In this document: positions 13,977 through 27,109 of the stretch, piece by piece | How the letters are laid out: every line of letters begins with the position of its first letter | Position numbering within the stretch: position 1 is the stretch's first letter | Origin: Parus major | Lineage: Eukaryota; Chordata; Aves; Passeriformes; Paridae | DNA length: 64,000 nt | Reading direction: 5' to 3' | Assembly (NCBI RefSeq): GCF_001522545.3 | Contig: NC_031776.1 | Location: forward strand, 30,594,342-30,658,341 | The notes under the pieces: model-generated | Seen by the model: the letters and a program-made list of their open reading frames with translations, nothing else | The model's database searches: none | Told to the model about the DNA's origin: nothing | Made by a program: the position numbers and the translations under genes

Positions 13977-15979
13977 GTTCTATTCCTTTTTGTGAATTAT
14001 GCTTATAAATATATCAAAAAAACTGCCTGAGTACATTTGGAGGAATACAAATGAATTGTCTTTGTTCCAATATTGATGCATCCTGCTGCATTTGGACACA
14101 GCACTTAGTTAAGATTCATCATCTATTTAAATGGTATGTTTGTCCATGATTTCCACACAACTGTTTTCAGTAACATAATAATGATTCAGACAAAGCTTCA
14201 TTAATATGTTTCTCAATATTAAAATGCTTTGTATACATTTCTAGCCAGAGATTCTTTGCCAAGTACCTGTTTTGAGGAGGTTTCCAGGCACGAGCTGACT
14301 GTGACACGTGGTCACTGCCCAGCTTTTACTGCGTGACTGGGTCACACACCAAGTGAAGCCATCTCTGACCTACATGGCAAGGAGCCATCCCAGGACACGG
14401 GAATGCAGCCATTCCTCGAAATTCCCAGAAAGAAAAGCCATTTGTTCATGTTTGTCATAAAAGTGAACAAAAGGGATCTGAGGAAGAATGAGTCAAAAAG
14501 CCATTCAGAAAAAAGAAGCCCACAATGTTCACAACACGACACGAATATTCTGTATTTCTGACCGGTTTTACCAGCCACAGACTGGTGTATGATGCAGCAG
14601 CCTAGCTATTCCTCCAGGACAGGAAAACCCATTGCTTCTGAGTCATGGATTAGGAGAGGAAATTCATAAGCAATGAAAAGAGAAATTCATATCCAAAAAT
14701 TGCATACTGGCAATATGCAAGAAATGAAAATGGCTAAAAAACTAGCTGAGTGATATCATCAGTGAAAATATTCCCAGGAACAAGAAGAGAACAGGAAGGG
14801 AAGGAAACTGTTATGCATTAATATAATCCCATAGACACAGGTATGTGGGTGTTTTAAGGCTCTGGGACAGAAACAGTTTCACTCTGAAAGAAAGCAAAGG
14901 TCCAGTTTGAGGCATTTGCCCAGAGTACCACCCACCAAATTCAAACAAAACCTTGAGTCCAGAAAGAATGGAACAAAAGGGGTTCCCTTTTTGGTGGAGG
15001 AGGCTGTTTGCTAGAGCTGAAGGAAAATGAAGAACTGTTCTTGCACCAATAACTGGGCAGAACAGCCTTGCTCTTTTGCTGGTCAGAAAATAATATTATA
15101 CAGACAATATTATACAAAACACACCACAGTGCTCACTCTCCTGCCTGGCTGGAGACAACAAATGTCTATGTCAGTATGGCCCAGAAGGGGAAGAAAACCC
15201 AAGACTATACACAAATTCTCTCTTTTTAAAATAAAATAAATTAAGAAACAAATAAAAGAGAGTGAAAAAACTACACAGAAATATACAAGCACTGAAATCT
15301 AATTACTACTTTATGTCCCCTCTAGAAAAGCAGCACACAAAAATCCCGAATTTCAAAGACCACATAGCTAATTTTTTTTTTCCAGTTTAGTTCCCAAAAG
15401 AAAAACAAATCACCCCCAAACTCTCAGTTCTATGAAACAAAACTGCAGTATTTTTTTTTTTTCTTTTCCTCTTCAGAGTGCAAAAACAAAGAAGCTGAAG
15501 CTTAATTGTGGTACCACCTTACTGGTGTTTCCACAGTAAGGTAACACAGAGAAAAGCACATAATAAAATCATTCCAGATATCTGTTATGACCACACAGAA
15601 AAGAAATCCAACTTAAGGGAGACTGACATCAAGGCCACTTCAGAACAACCACTCTATGGTGGCAGGATATATGGATTTAAACCTTGAAATAGGAGAAGGG
15701 AACTGAGTTTCAATTTTGCACCCCAAAAAGATAGTGCATAAAATAGAGATGCCTTTGTAACCACTTTCTAAAGAGTTATGTTCTATTATAACTTCAACAA
15801 AAAATTTAATTTGTCCCAAAATGAAATTTTACAGGCTATCATTATAACAAGAAAATTTGATTATATTGAAGGTTAAACTAAAAGATTCCTTTCTCTTCAA
15901 CCAATTTTAAAATGAAAATTTAATTACAGTGATAAATACTCTTTAATATACATTTTTGTTTGGCTATACTGCTGTGTTT

Positions 15980-16050
15980 TTGATCCATCAGCTGTAAGAA
16001 TGAACTAATATAACTAAAACTTTTGAAAAATGTTTTATCTGATGGATCAA
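15980..16050. repeat. 12-bp perfect inverted repeat with 47-nt spacer
   Basis: TTGATCCATCAG at 15980-15991 is exactly complementary in inverted orientation to CTGATGGATCAA at 16039-16050. The intervening 47 nt are AT-rich. It could be a remnant of a small inverted-repeat element or a chance match; no target-site duplication is evident. Confidence 0.6.
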
Positions 16051-16776
16051 TACCTGGTATAGACTTTAATATATTATTTCACTATTTTATAAGAATGCTT
16101 ATTCTGTTTAAAAAGATAACAGCACAGGACTGATTACAGTAAGTGATATTTTTAAGAATTCATGTGCCTGACATTAGATTAACTGAGATGTATCTCACTC
16201 CTGCTTCCAGACTCTTAAATTAAAAGGTTTTTCCACCTTAGGTTCACAGTTTCCAGGAAACATAAAACTCTTCTGTCTTCTAAACAGACCCAGTTCCCTT
16301 TGAAAAAGTTCTAAAATCCCTCCTAAATTCTGTCCTGAGACTCTCTACCCCTAGTGAGGATGATAAAATGCACCTGCAACAAGCAGGGATCCCCACACCC
16401 AAAAAGAACATGAGTGTTAAAATTATCCATCACAACCTGAAGGTCCAGTGGTCAAAAACAGCTATGTTTACTACAAATGCTGGAACATATGACTTAAAAT
16501 ATTAAGTGGTTTAATAAATTCTTCAAAACTAGTTTCTTTGTGCCCTGTGAACTATGAGGAGCAACAACAGCAGATAACACAAGGGCAATAAAAGTGAAAT
16601 AACCTTAAAATCTGCTGAGAACACCTGGGAAAATGTAGGTAGAACCAACTAACACAAGTATTCATAATTAATAAACAAATAGATGAAACAATGACAGACA
16701 CATTTATCTCAGTAGGGGTATTTTTGCTTTAAAGAACTTTTCCATCTCAAAAAAACAGGTAATAAGTCACTAGTAC

Positions 16777-16867
16777 CTGATATACCTTCATGATATTGAC
16801 AGTTCCTTCTCCATGCTGGCCTGGGGATCCTTGGCTCTGTAGCAGATTTCTCACTGTCTCCTCCATT
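16777..16867 (-). CDS. NCKAP5: NCKAP5 coding exon B, internal exon
   Basis: This exon is 91 nt. Its first base completes the Arg codon begun in exon A, then 30 codons follow: MEETVRNLLQSQGSPGQHGE, then GTVNIMKVYQ. The acceptor on the minus strand is attctctag before AATGG. The donor is CAG followed by gtactagtga, which is a weaker 5' site than those of the other two exons because of the C at +4 and T at +5. The downstream junction is phase 0. The METVRNLLQSQGSP-like motif and the terminal VYQ match recalled mammalian NCKAP5. The middle (GQHGEG) is diverged, and there is one extra Lys before VYQ compared with the human form I remember. Because the exon is 91 nt, skipping it alone would shift the frame; skipping A and B together would not. 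Confidence 0.9.
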
Positions 16868-17219
16868 CTAGAGAATAAGAATATTTATGAAAGTCAACTG
16901 CATGGAAAAAATTTAAGAGTTGCATTCAGTGTTTTTGTTCTTTACAAGATCCTAATGCATCCATGGCTACCAAGAAATTAATATTTAAAGACAATCCTAG
17001 CCTTATAATATTCTCATGCTCCATGTTATGAATAACACATTAAGGGCACTCTTTTATCTTTTGAATATGCACAGTAATTAGTTGCATTGTTTAAATCCTA
17101 TTGAAGCTCCTTACAAAAACTAAAAGCAAATGTGTGCAAAAGACACCACCTTGTTAACAATGTAAACAAGACCACCATGATAAGATTCCTGGCATTTAGG
17201 AACAGATTCAAAAGCCCAC

Positions 17220-17880
17220 AGGCAGCTGTGTTGTGAGCCCATGGTGAGTTGTGCAGGCTGTCCATGGCATTACTGGTGTTCACTCGCTGTGTTGTGGGTG
17301 CAGCCTGTGCCTTGGTTCATGGGGGCACAGCTGCTGAGCACATTCACCCTTCTCTGCCCTTTCAAACAGGTGTCAAACACAAGTGCAGGCTCCAGTCTGG
17401 TACCACCATCTCAGGCAATGCAATCAAGTTCAACTCCACCAGTTAAAGGTGGAAGGTTTGCACTTTGTTTTAGAAGCTGTTAATAGACACCATTAAAGGT
17501 TGTCTTTGATCTACACACACTCATCAAGAGTGTGAAACTGATAATAACACTAACCCTGCTGAATGGAGCCTGCCCAGAAAAAGGAGTTCTGCTCCTTCCC
17601 ACAACAGGAAAAAGGGAAGCCACCTATGGAACACTGGTCCCATTCAAGGTGGATCAGAAATTAAATCCCATGGGTTTAGGAGATGTCACTGAGGCTGAAA
17701 ACAAAGCCTGGGGAGTAGGGCTGGCTTCAGCTATGGGTAAGAGGAGGAATAGGAGCAAAACCAGAGGAGCAGTGATGGACACAACAAACACATTGGGTTT
17801 CACAACAAAAATTGGTGAGTGACAATTCCAGCCAAAGCTCCTCACACTTCCCCTCACTCCCCATGTCCTACACAGATTCT
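17220..17880. other. GC-richer segment, possibly a decayed repeat
   Basis: This segment is GC-richer than its flanks and contains overlapping plus-strand frames. One is a 96-codon frame (17532-17822) whose end overlaps a donor-like gtgagtg near 17815. No recognisable protein is encoded. The abrupt shift in composition beside intron sequence is compatible with an old transposable element. Confidence 0.3.
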
Positions 17881-20800
17881 CACCCCTGTACAGCCTCTCC
17901 TTCAGCCGTGTTGCAACAGCTTTTCTCTCTCCTTTTCATATTTTTCACTCTTTTCCTTTCAAGCAGTCTCAGTCCCTTGAGATAGCTGGAAAAAATGCCC
18001 AGATGGAATAGGGACTGGAGAAGGGAAAACTGCTGTAACACAGGCATAAGGGTGATGCAAAAGCAGGAGAGAGAAAGGAATACCTTAAATCATAGTGCCA
18101 GATACACTGTATATTAAAACAGTGACCTTGAAGAATGTGCCCGTATTCCTGGGCATATCAGACCAGGAACTGCCTGCTGTTGTTTATTTCTACTGTGTTT
18201 AGAGCAACATGGCTTTTGTGTAGTACTCTTTCCAAATTAAATTGAGCAGAAGAATTATTCACAGTGTATCTTTTTTATATTTGTTTATTTCTAAGGTAAC
18301 AATCCAGCCAGACAGAAAATATTAGCTAACTGCTCTGGCCAAAGGCCAATAGCATTATCTTTTATACAAGCCTCTAGTCTTTCTGTTCTTTCAGTCTTAT
18401 CAGAATGAATGGCATTGGCTAATTTAGCAACAATGTGATGTTATTCCAGGTTTCCTCCTTTGAAGTCAGCCCACTGTGCCACTTTTCAAGAAGCTGACAC
18501 TAGGTGTTCATTCTACTCAGATGAACACTGACATTCTACTTATTCCTGTGATTTTTTTTTGTCATTGATGTGCAGACTTCTACACTGCCAGAATGCCCAC
18601 AGAATAGTTTGACCATCTGTTGACCAAATGTGCATAAAACCAAGCCAGCTCTAATCTCTAGTGCAGACAGTGGTGCAGTTTTTCAGTTGCAGATTGGAAC
18701 CATTTCTGCTCATAGGCTGACCTTAATCAGATGCCTTTTACATGAAAGAACAAATCATTTTGGTTCACACCATAAATTCCTGTGCAGTCCTCACTGAAAG
18801 ATTTAATTTCTTAACATGCCCACAGTTTCATTTTTAAATTAATGGTGTAATAGCATTCTTAATTACTGTGTTTATCTATGCAAATGCAGTTCCAGTGCTA
18901 GTCCTCCACAACATTCTTCCAAATTAATAAACAAACAAAACTGGGAGGAAGAATAGATTCAACCAGCACTAAATCACAGTTTTTCAATTTAGACCTAAGA
19001 GTATTAATGAAAATAAAGTCTAGTTGTATATTACTATGATCACTTAAACCAGCTCAGGAAAATTATGAATTCTTAAATTCAGTAAGTCCATTAATCTTCA
19101 GCCAAACTCAGATAATCTATTTTGGACCACAACCCTGTCTTGTTGAGCAGCCTTACAGGGACAGGTGAGCACACATCTTCTTGTGGCAATCACAAACACT
19201 TTCCATCAGCACCCAGACTTCTAAGCAATGGGGTAATTTTTGCAACATGACCAAGAGCTCATCACAATTGAGACTTCTGTGGTTTTGCTGTTTGCAGTGA
19301 AGTCTGTAAGAGCTGACAGCTACTGAACCACAGACATAACAGACTGTGTGGTCACATCACTGTCAAACCAGCCCTGGGAGGATCTTACAAGCTTTGGGTA
19401 CCCATGGAATATATGAAAAAGAAAAGTAGGTTCTGACAAACAGGGAGGTGAATTAAGCTCACAGTCAAATTCACTGCAAAGCTCTGATGGCCAGTGCTCT
19501 TGCAGTTTCTGAGCTGCTGCTTCTTCACTCACATCCCAATTGTCCATTTTTAGGACCAAATATGGTACAGGAGGATAACAGAGACTTGTTTCTCATGAGT
19601 GAGAGTTTTTGATGCATGAATTAATGGCACCTTAATTGAAAATCGATTGTTATCTTATGATCTATAAAACTCTCCACAGTGACAGCACATGCCAGAGCAA
19701 TTTACTACAAATCCTATTTAAAGAATGAAAAAAATAATGAAGCCTCTATAAATTTAGCTTGGGATCCCATGCTTTGCTCCCTGAACAAGGCCACCAAAGG
19801 GTATGAAAATTTTGGAAGTGAAGCAGAAAAATTATAAGCTTTATGAAAGGCTATTTCTACACATTGACCTATATTTTTTCCCCCTTCTGGTGACCACAAA
19901 AGGTTATCTGCTCGTGGTTTTGATTCTAATATCTCAACTGGACCCAATCCAACATCCAGCACTTCCAGATTATTTTTAGGAGAGTTATCCCCACACGTGT
20001 ATTCTGCCTTCTTGCTGGACTGCTTTGCCAAGGATTCTCTGTATCTTATGTAACTAGCAAGCTGTTAAAATCTGAAAAATCAGTCTCTAAAGCTCATCAC
20101 TTCTGAGTCTACATTCTTCAAGCACTATTTAAGAACATTTATTTTCCCCTTTCTTTTGTATTTTATTTACTGTCTATTCATCTGAAGCATCTCACATAGG
20201 GCCATTAAATTTTCTGTTATGTCTGTTATTTGAATGGAAAATTGTCATTTTCCTAAAACTCAAATGTTCCTTTCAAATTCTATTTTTTTAACAAATATGG
20301 GGTTTTTTTAGGGGGGAAAATAAATGAAAACCATGTTCAGCACAAGCTCCTTAAGTTTTCTGATAAAATGCCAGTTTAGTGTAGAGGAACAGATCTCCAC
20401 CAGTCCTAACCTAAGGATAAATTTCTCAAAGCACAAAACACAAGAAGAAATGAAGCATTCAGAAACCAGAATCTGTTCTTGAAATATGAGAATTTAAGTA
20501 ACATAAAATATTAATGCTACTGTGGAAAGCACTGTCAAGATTCCATCTGGAAGATATTTACAATTACAATCACAAGTGTTCAGGAGTGGCTCATCCAGAG
20601 AGGATTCCACGAAAGGGATTGCTCTGAAGCTGTTGAAATGACAGTCTGTGCCACAAGAAGAGACGAAACAACTTGCTAAACTTAAGAGACCAAGTGTTTA
20701 AGTGGCCAGGTATGACTTACATAAGAGAATCAGTGAAAAAATGCAGTGTGAAAGAAAACTAAATCAACCTTAGGCAGATGATTGACAAAACAAGTTGTAT

Positions 20801-21103
20801 TTCATGGTTAGAAATATATTTAGGCTGGAATTAGCATGTTTTTAATCACTGAAAAAGTGAGATTCTGAACCAGCCTACGAGGGTAGAGTAACAAGATGAA
20901 AAATACAAACAGTTTTAGGCCACAATTGATTAATTTACAAAATTAATTACACATCATGGTCAAGAGCTGAGGACTTGAATTCATGATCCATAGGTTCTTG
21001 CTGCTATTCCTCCTGAACCAAAATCATTCCTCCACTTCAAATATGCAATTTGTCCTGTGCTGTTGAGAGAATACCAGGAAATTAATCCAATTGCAATGGA
21101 CAG

Positions 21104-21560
21104 CTATTTATTTTGGCTTTTTCCCGAGTTTGTTTCTGGGCAAGGGGAAGAGAGGAACTTTTGGAAAGGAGGAATCATCATTCCCTGCCCAGGGAGCAGT
21201 GCACAGCACTCCTGTGTCCAAGGCTGAGGAGGAAGCTTCCTCTGTATTTTTGCTGGAGACTTGCTTTTAATGCTTTTCACTGTTGTGTTTTTGACAGCTC
21301 TGCTGCCTCCCTTTCCTGTCTGGCCCTGCTGGTGCAACTCCCTGCAAGTGCCAGAGCACATTTCCAACCAGGCCAGGCTGGGCAGACCCTGCTGAGGCTG
21401 CTGCATCAGGACTGGGCAATTAAGCTCCTAAATTTCCTACCAGTTTTCTCAGAGCCATCACTTTCACGGGCAGGCACGTCCTTTGTGCCATGCCACAGCA
21501 ATATCATGGTCAAGAAAACCTGCTTTGTGCCTCTCCCAGTTCTGCCATAAATAAATACTC
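21104..21560. other. GC-richer island with the longest open frame in the window; coding status unlikely
   Basis: A GC-rich stretch opens 145 codons on the plus strand (21113-21550) and 100 codons on the minus strand. Neither frame resembles a known family, and the plus frame is rich in Cys, Leu, Ser and Arg without a domain pattern. The composition change suggests an old repeat insertion or exapted DNA rather than a gene. Confidence 0.35.
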
Positions 21561-22619
21561 TCTCCAGCCCATGCTCTGCTCAGCCATGTCCCTGTCTGCA
21601 GTTCTCCCTCTGAGGGACAGGTAGCACGGAGCTGTTCAGCACTAGAAGGTAGATGACAGCTTCAACCCCTTCCCCCTTGACCTACTTCCTTCCAGAATTC
21701 CACAGGCTGGCAGCTACCTTTTGCTAGGTGCTATCACCTTCCCTTCTCATCATCCTCAAGCTGATGTGACATTGCTTGGTAGTTATTTCAAATGTATGCC
21801 ACAAGAATTCCTTCAGTTTGATTCTGACTTAGTCTTACAGAGATGTATCCAAAGGTTTCTACAGAATCCTACTGCAGCAGTTGAGCTTTATATTTTAGCT
21901 TTTTCTTTCATGCAAGGTACAGGATAATTTTTTAGTCTTAGAGAAAAATATCAATAACAGATTTTTCTCTATCTTCAGCTCAAGTTGTTACTTCAGTGTA
22001 GTTAAAATTCTCAGGAGGATATTTTTTTTTCAGCTCTTATCTGTGAAAGAGTGAAGCTTCCTATCTCTCTCCTATTTAAGTCTCCTGCCTTCTCTTTTTA
22101 GTTATAGATTTCCTGGAGAAGTGGTCAGGGATTTATCTCCTTGAGCTGTCTCAGCCCTTCCAACCACCTGATCACTGACAATGGAATGGGTTCCTGTGTG
22201 GTTTCTCAGGTCTTTCAGCTCCTGTTCACCTGTGAATCAGCTGCTGTTTTCACCAGCTGGACTTTGGTTGTCTCTCCAGAGACTGCATTCTGTCTGGCCT
22301 TCTGACAGAACTCTGTGCCTCTGTCCAAGCTTCCCAGCTCTCTCTCCAATCTCATAACACAACCAACCAAAGAGCTTCTCTCAGATCCCAGATAAATCTG
22401 TTTCTGTACTTGTTAGTAATTCTGAACTTCAGGTTTGGGGTTGCCTGCACCTCGCCTCCCTCACCACTCCATTCAAAGCTTTGCAAGGATCAGGCTAAAC
22501 AGGGAAAATATCAAAGTAGCTTTACAAGATGTAACAGGAAAAAAAAAGCTCATCAACAACAGTTCCTGCTCACTGCACCCTTGCAGGAATGTCTTTCCTT
22601 CTACCTGGTTTCAATTAAA

Positions 22620-22900
22620 TTAGTGGCTGGCTGAGCTGCAGGCGCTGCTTACTCCGCTATGTCTCCAGGGATTCCCATTGGGAACAGAGGTGGCTGCCTG
22701 CCCTCCTCAGCTCTCCCCCCATCTGCAGGCTCACCTCCAGACACTGCAGTGTGCCAGGAGCCTCCTGTGTGAGCCATGCTGCTCCCCAGGATGAAGTGAC
22801 CCCTGCTTCCTTCCAGGGCTGTGTCCCCTGTGTCCCTCCTGAGGAGCCCTGCAGCCAGCTGTGAGCCCATGGCTTCAAGGGCAGGGGCCAGGGGACAAAC
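22620..22900. other. GC-rich island, unassigned
   Basis: This sharply GC-rich stretch in AT-rich intron includes CTGCAGGCGCTGC near its left edge. Its short minus-strand frames are dominated by Gly, Ala and Ser and match nothing known to me. It might be a repeat fragment. Confidence 0.3.
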
Positions 22901-25900
22901 ACAGCCTTCTACAAAGGATTTAGATATTGGAAATGGATTAAAGAGAGAGAGAAGTGCAAATGGGTATGTGACAAAGAGAGAACTGACAGATGGGAAATGC
23001 TGGGGCTTTAAGCCCCAAGGGGTTTTCAGTTCTGCTCAGGATATAGCACTGGTACAAGCCTTATAGCAGTGAGCCGGGCAAAGTAGAATGCTCAATATCC
23101 CCATTTAATATTTCAGTTGGAAAATAAAGTAATAATATCCTTCATAACAGCAGCAGAAAGACACCACATATAATGTATAATTTATATTTATTCCTTCTGT
23201 TCATCAGCACAGGTGCTTATCAATCCAGAAATATCCAGGCAAATCCTTCTCCTGCAGCACCATCACCGTCCCTTCCCCACCACAGGCCCTGGGCAGTTCA
23301 GCCCTGTGGTGTTTGCTAGTGGCAAATCCAAACTGCACAAGCCATGCTCTTTTCACATATGCATACAAACCCCTCTTTCAAAAGACACTCAAAGCATATT
23401 TGACCTGAGGCTGAAAGGACAGCTCTCTGAGGATGAGGAGCTCCACAAGGACCTTGCACATGATGAAGGGAGCCAATGCACAGCCACGCTGGAGTGAAAG
23501 AGCCCTCAAGCTCCAGTCACATGAGTAGAGGAGGATCCTTCCCAAAGTGGACAACTTAATCAGGTTCTCTGTCCCCCAGACCAAACCATCACTCCAAACT
23601 ACACAGAACTGAAAGACTGAGCACAACATTTACTTTATTGAACTGGCCACTGATCCCAGTGGAAATTTTCAAGGTATCCTTAAAATAACACGAGTGCTTT
23701 GAGCACCAGATAAGTAGGGTAGGATTTTGAAAGACCTCAGCGTTGGCACATCACTGCTCCCACACAAGTCTGAATTCTGTTATCACGCAATGGCAGGCCT
23801 GACATTTCTCTGAAACTGCTCTAACTACCATCTGAGCCAGGAAATGTTGGAAGTGTTTCCATTGTCTCTCTCAGTCATATGGATTTCACTCATCAAACTT
23901 CTATCTACAGCAAAAAGCTTCTGGACGGCAATAGAAATCAGTGGTAATGTTTATTTCTGTGTTGACAGATAGACAAATGCCATATGGACTGCATGGGTGT
24001 CTTCCATCACCAGCCCTGTATATGATTTTGTAAATTACAGGCATTACTTACATTTTGTAAGTTGGAAGAATAAAATCCAGTCCAAGACTAAGCCTCACAG
24101 AAAAGCTGCTCACCATCATTTGAAAGGATTTTTCAACTGTAAGGACTGTCCCTCCTACAGTTCCCCAGTAACGTATTTGGGACCTTAGGACAGGAGATAT
24201 TTTCATTAACTATAAGTGGATAGAAGCAGGCACGCACAGAAAGTTAATTATTGTGTCATCTTAAACATATGTTCATACTTTCAAACTATATTCATGCTGG
24301 AGGCACCAGAAATAGTCACAACTAAAAGCTTCAGAAAAAATTACAGGCAACTCTATACAAACAGACTGAAAATATTTCCAACTTCAAATACTGGTGGGGG
24401 GTTACTTTTTAACTTTTTTTCTACATTTTAAACAAATATTTGTTTTTCCATATTTGCAAATGTTTAGCTGGATGGCAAGATTTGCCTAGCAGTTCCTCCA
24501 AATAGTCATTATATTTCAATATTTCATTTTGCATATCAGGACCCTGATGCAGACCAACCACTATTGTTTTAAGTTACAGAATTTAACAGCCATTCAAAAA
24601 TAAAAAGCTCTCATTCAATTCTAAGTCACAGATTCAAGGTGGTACCAAGACCACCCTCACACAGCTGCAAAAATTTCTGTTATATCACCATGCTATTTTT
24701 GAATTTAAGGGCTTTGAAAAACTAACTACCAATGGAGTCAATGGGATGCTAAATTAAAAAAAAAAAAGTAAATAAAAAAAAGATAAATTCAAGAAATTGT
24801 TCCTAGTTTGGTTCAATAACCTAAATTTTACATCAAAAATCCGATTCACATGACAGTTCCAGCCCCTTCCTGATGTTCTACAGCCAACTGCAAAGGTCCA
24901 AACTCCTGCAAATATAACTACACAAGACCCAGCTATAAGAGGAAACTTCCCACTTTCAACTTAGATTCCCCCAAAATGGGTCACCTCTGATGTTCACAAA
25001 GAACACCAAGAAACAATGTTCTGGTTCTCAGCCATGACATTTGCTTAAAAGAACTTTTAAAGACAACAGGCAATCTTAATAAATATAAATTCTTTTGAAT
25101 TTTTGGACTTCTGCCTTTCCAAATTTCAGCTCAAAAAAACTACAGTAAAGAAAGTAAAAAATAGAGATTTTCACATCAGCTGTGACTTCCTGAAAACCTC
25201 TAAATATAAGATCAGAAAAGATGGATGAAATGTGTAGGAATACTCCAAGTGATATTTGTGTTGCAAATAATGATATGATATTTTAATTCCAAGATTCCAT
25301 TAGATTAATTCCAATCTAAAATTTGTCTTTCTTCTCCTCAGCAGAGAGTTTGCTCTGGATCTTCAAGTGCATTCCAGAGTGTGTGAGGCAGCTCTGGGCT
25401 GATCAGCTGTGACTGCCTTCAGGAGCAGCTGATGCTCTGATGTCCCTCGTGTGTGACTGGGACCACCTCACATGACAAACCCTCTGCATTACACTCTCCA
25501 AATCACCAAGTTATGGAGTGAAAAATATATAAATAAAATGCTTTAAAAGTAGATCCAGACTGCCAGGACAATGATTTCCAAGTATCTTCTCCTGAGCATA
25601 AGGAATGCCTCCTTCCAGGTAGGTTTCTTGCAGCACAGGTTCCTATTCCAGCTCAGAGGGAGTTTATCCTTCTGCAGGACAGATGCAGGAAGCAGCAATA
25701 TAGATCCACTACTAAAGAAACCTCAGATGTACAAATAATTCCTCTTGCAGTCTAATTTTCAGGTGCTTAGAAAACACCCACAAGAGCAGGTCACATCAGA
25801 GATGTCAGAACGAAAGCTTAGTGCCTTTAGATTGCCAAATCACAGCAGCAGAGCAAAACAGCCTAAACAAGTAATATATGGTCAGAATAATGGTCTCCAA

Positions 25901-26278
25901 GGGCTTAATTACCTGTGTCATTAGGTAGTGGTAGCCTCTCTAAAATTATATTGACAGCTTCTCTACAACCAAGCAGTTGATAATGAGGCAATAAAAATAC
26001 ATGACAGTACACACAGAAGAGTGCTGCAGCAGTGTCATAAACACTTTCATAAACACCATCAGCTTTGATACCAACAAACAATAGCTGCACTAAACTAATT
26101 GTGAACTGGTCACAAAAAAAAATCAAGGACATGTATTTTGTCATTAATAACTTTTCATGTTCTCCCTTTCTGTATGTGTGCAAGCCTGTCAAAAGCAAAA
26201 GGAGATAAGAAAAAGAAAGGAAAAAGAACAATGTCAAGGTGCAAATGAAATACAAGAGGAAAAAGTAACAGCTGCATT

Positions 26279-26331
26279 AAAAATAAAAAAAAAAAGAAAA
26301 AAAGAAAAAAAGAAAAAAATAAAGAAAAAGG
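26279..26331. repeat. A-rich (GAAAAAAA)n purine tract
   Basis: An A-rich run contains regularly spaced G residues about every eight bases. It makes the surrounding plus-strand frame (26157-26546) Lys-rich. A second purine-biased stretch lies at about 26615-26810. Confidence 0.85.
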
Positions 26332-27109
26332 CAGGGACGGTTTCATGCCTCTATGTTAAGAGCCATAAAGCACTTCAACATCTTTCCAAACACAGTATTC
26401 TGTCACAGCCACATCCATTGTATGATGGAACAACAGGAGTACACACCTTCAAAATGCCATATTTGACACTATTGAAGCCCTTCTCTTTAAATTGGATTAT
26501 CCTGGAGATGAACAGAATAAATGCAGGGGAATGTTTCTTTATGTAGGATTTGCACTGAAATGCACAGAAATATTTGCTGTATGGATGTGCTTCCACTACT
26601 GCCTGCTCCCATTTGAAGAAAGAAAAGAGAGAATTTAGAGGAAGAGAACAATACAAGACATGAGAATCAGAAATAAAAACACAGCATAAAAGATGTAAGA
26701 GAACTCAGAGGACAAAAAAAAAAGAAGACATGAAAAAATTAAGCAAGTAAGAAGAGAGAAAAAAAAAAGGTGTAACAAAAAAGTTAAATGTAAAGAGAAG
26801 TGAAAGGATGTCTAGACATCTCTGAGTGCAAATGTTTAAGCATTTGTACTGTCTTGGTATTTCTTTTGAGAAACAGGAGAGCTATTAGCTAATCTTCCAA
26901 CAGGAGATCATTTAAGAAGGGCTTAGAGAAGGATTTTCAGTCCGACTACAGCCGTAAGTGGAGAATCACAACATCACCCCCTCCTCCCAGTTCAAGCACT
27001 CATTCTTTAATCATTTATCTTCAGCTCAGCACGGGATCCATTTTCAAACAGCTCTGCAGGGTTTTAGCCACACGGCTCCCATTGTGTTTAATGGGAATCC
27101 TGTGGGCAC

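Larger units (their letters stand above)
3001..16776 (-). other. NCKAP5: NCKAP5 intron between exons B and C (complete, 13,776 nt)
   Basis: This complete intron is bounded by gtactagtga (donor, exon B) and ttcatttcag (acceptor, exon C) on the minus strand. It holds a solo LTR (about 7909-8469), a CR1 fragment (about 11586-11692), a TTAACTA-type simple repeat (6653-6705), a 36-bp tandem duplication (13905-13976) and an inverted repeat (15980-16050). A GC-richer stretch at about 9760-10080 opens several short overlapping frames with no recognisable protein. The rest is ordinary AT-rich intron. Confidence 0.88.

Noticed and set aside
14296..14311. GTGAC-ACGTG-GTCAC imperfect palindrome containing an E-box
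   Set aside because: The symmetry is off by one base, and a single E-box is expected by chance in this length.
26157..26546. Plus-strand 129-codon Lys-rich frame
   Set aside because: Its length comes from the A-rich purine tract; there is no domain, no conserved motif and no splice context.
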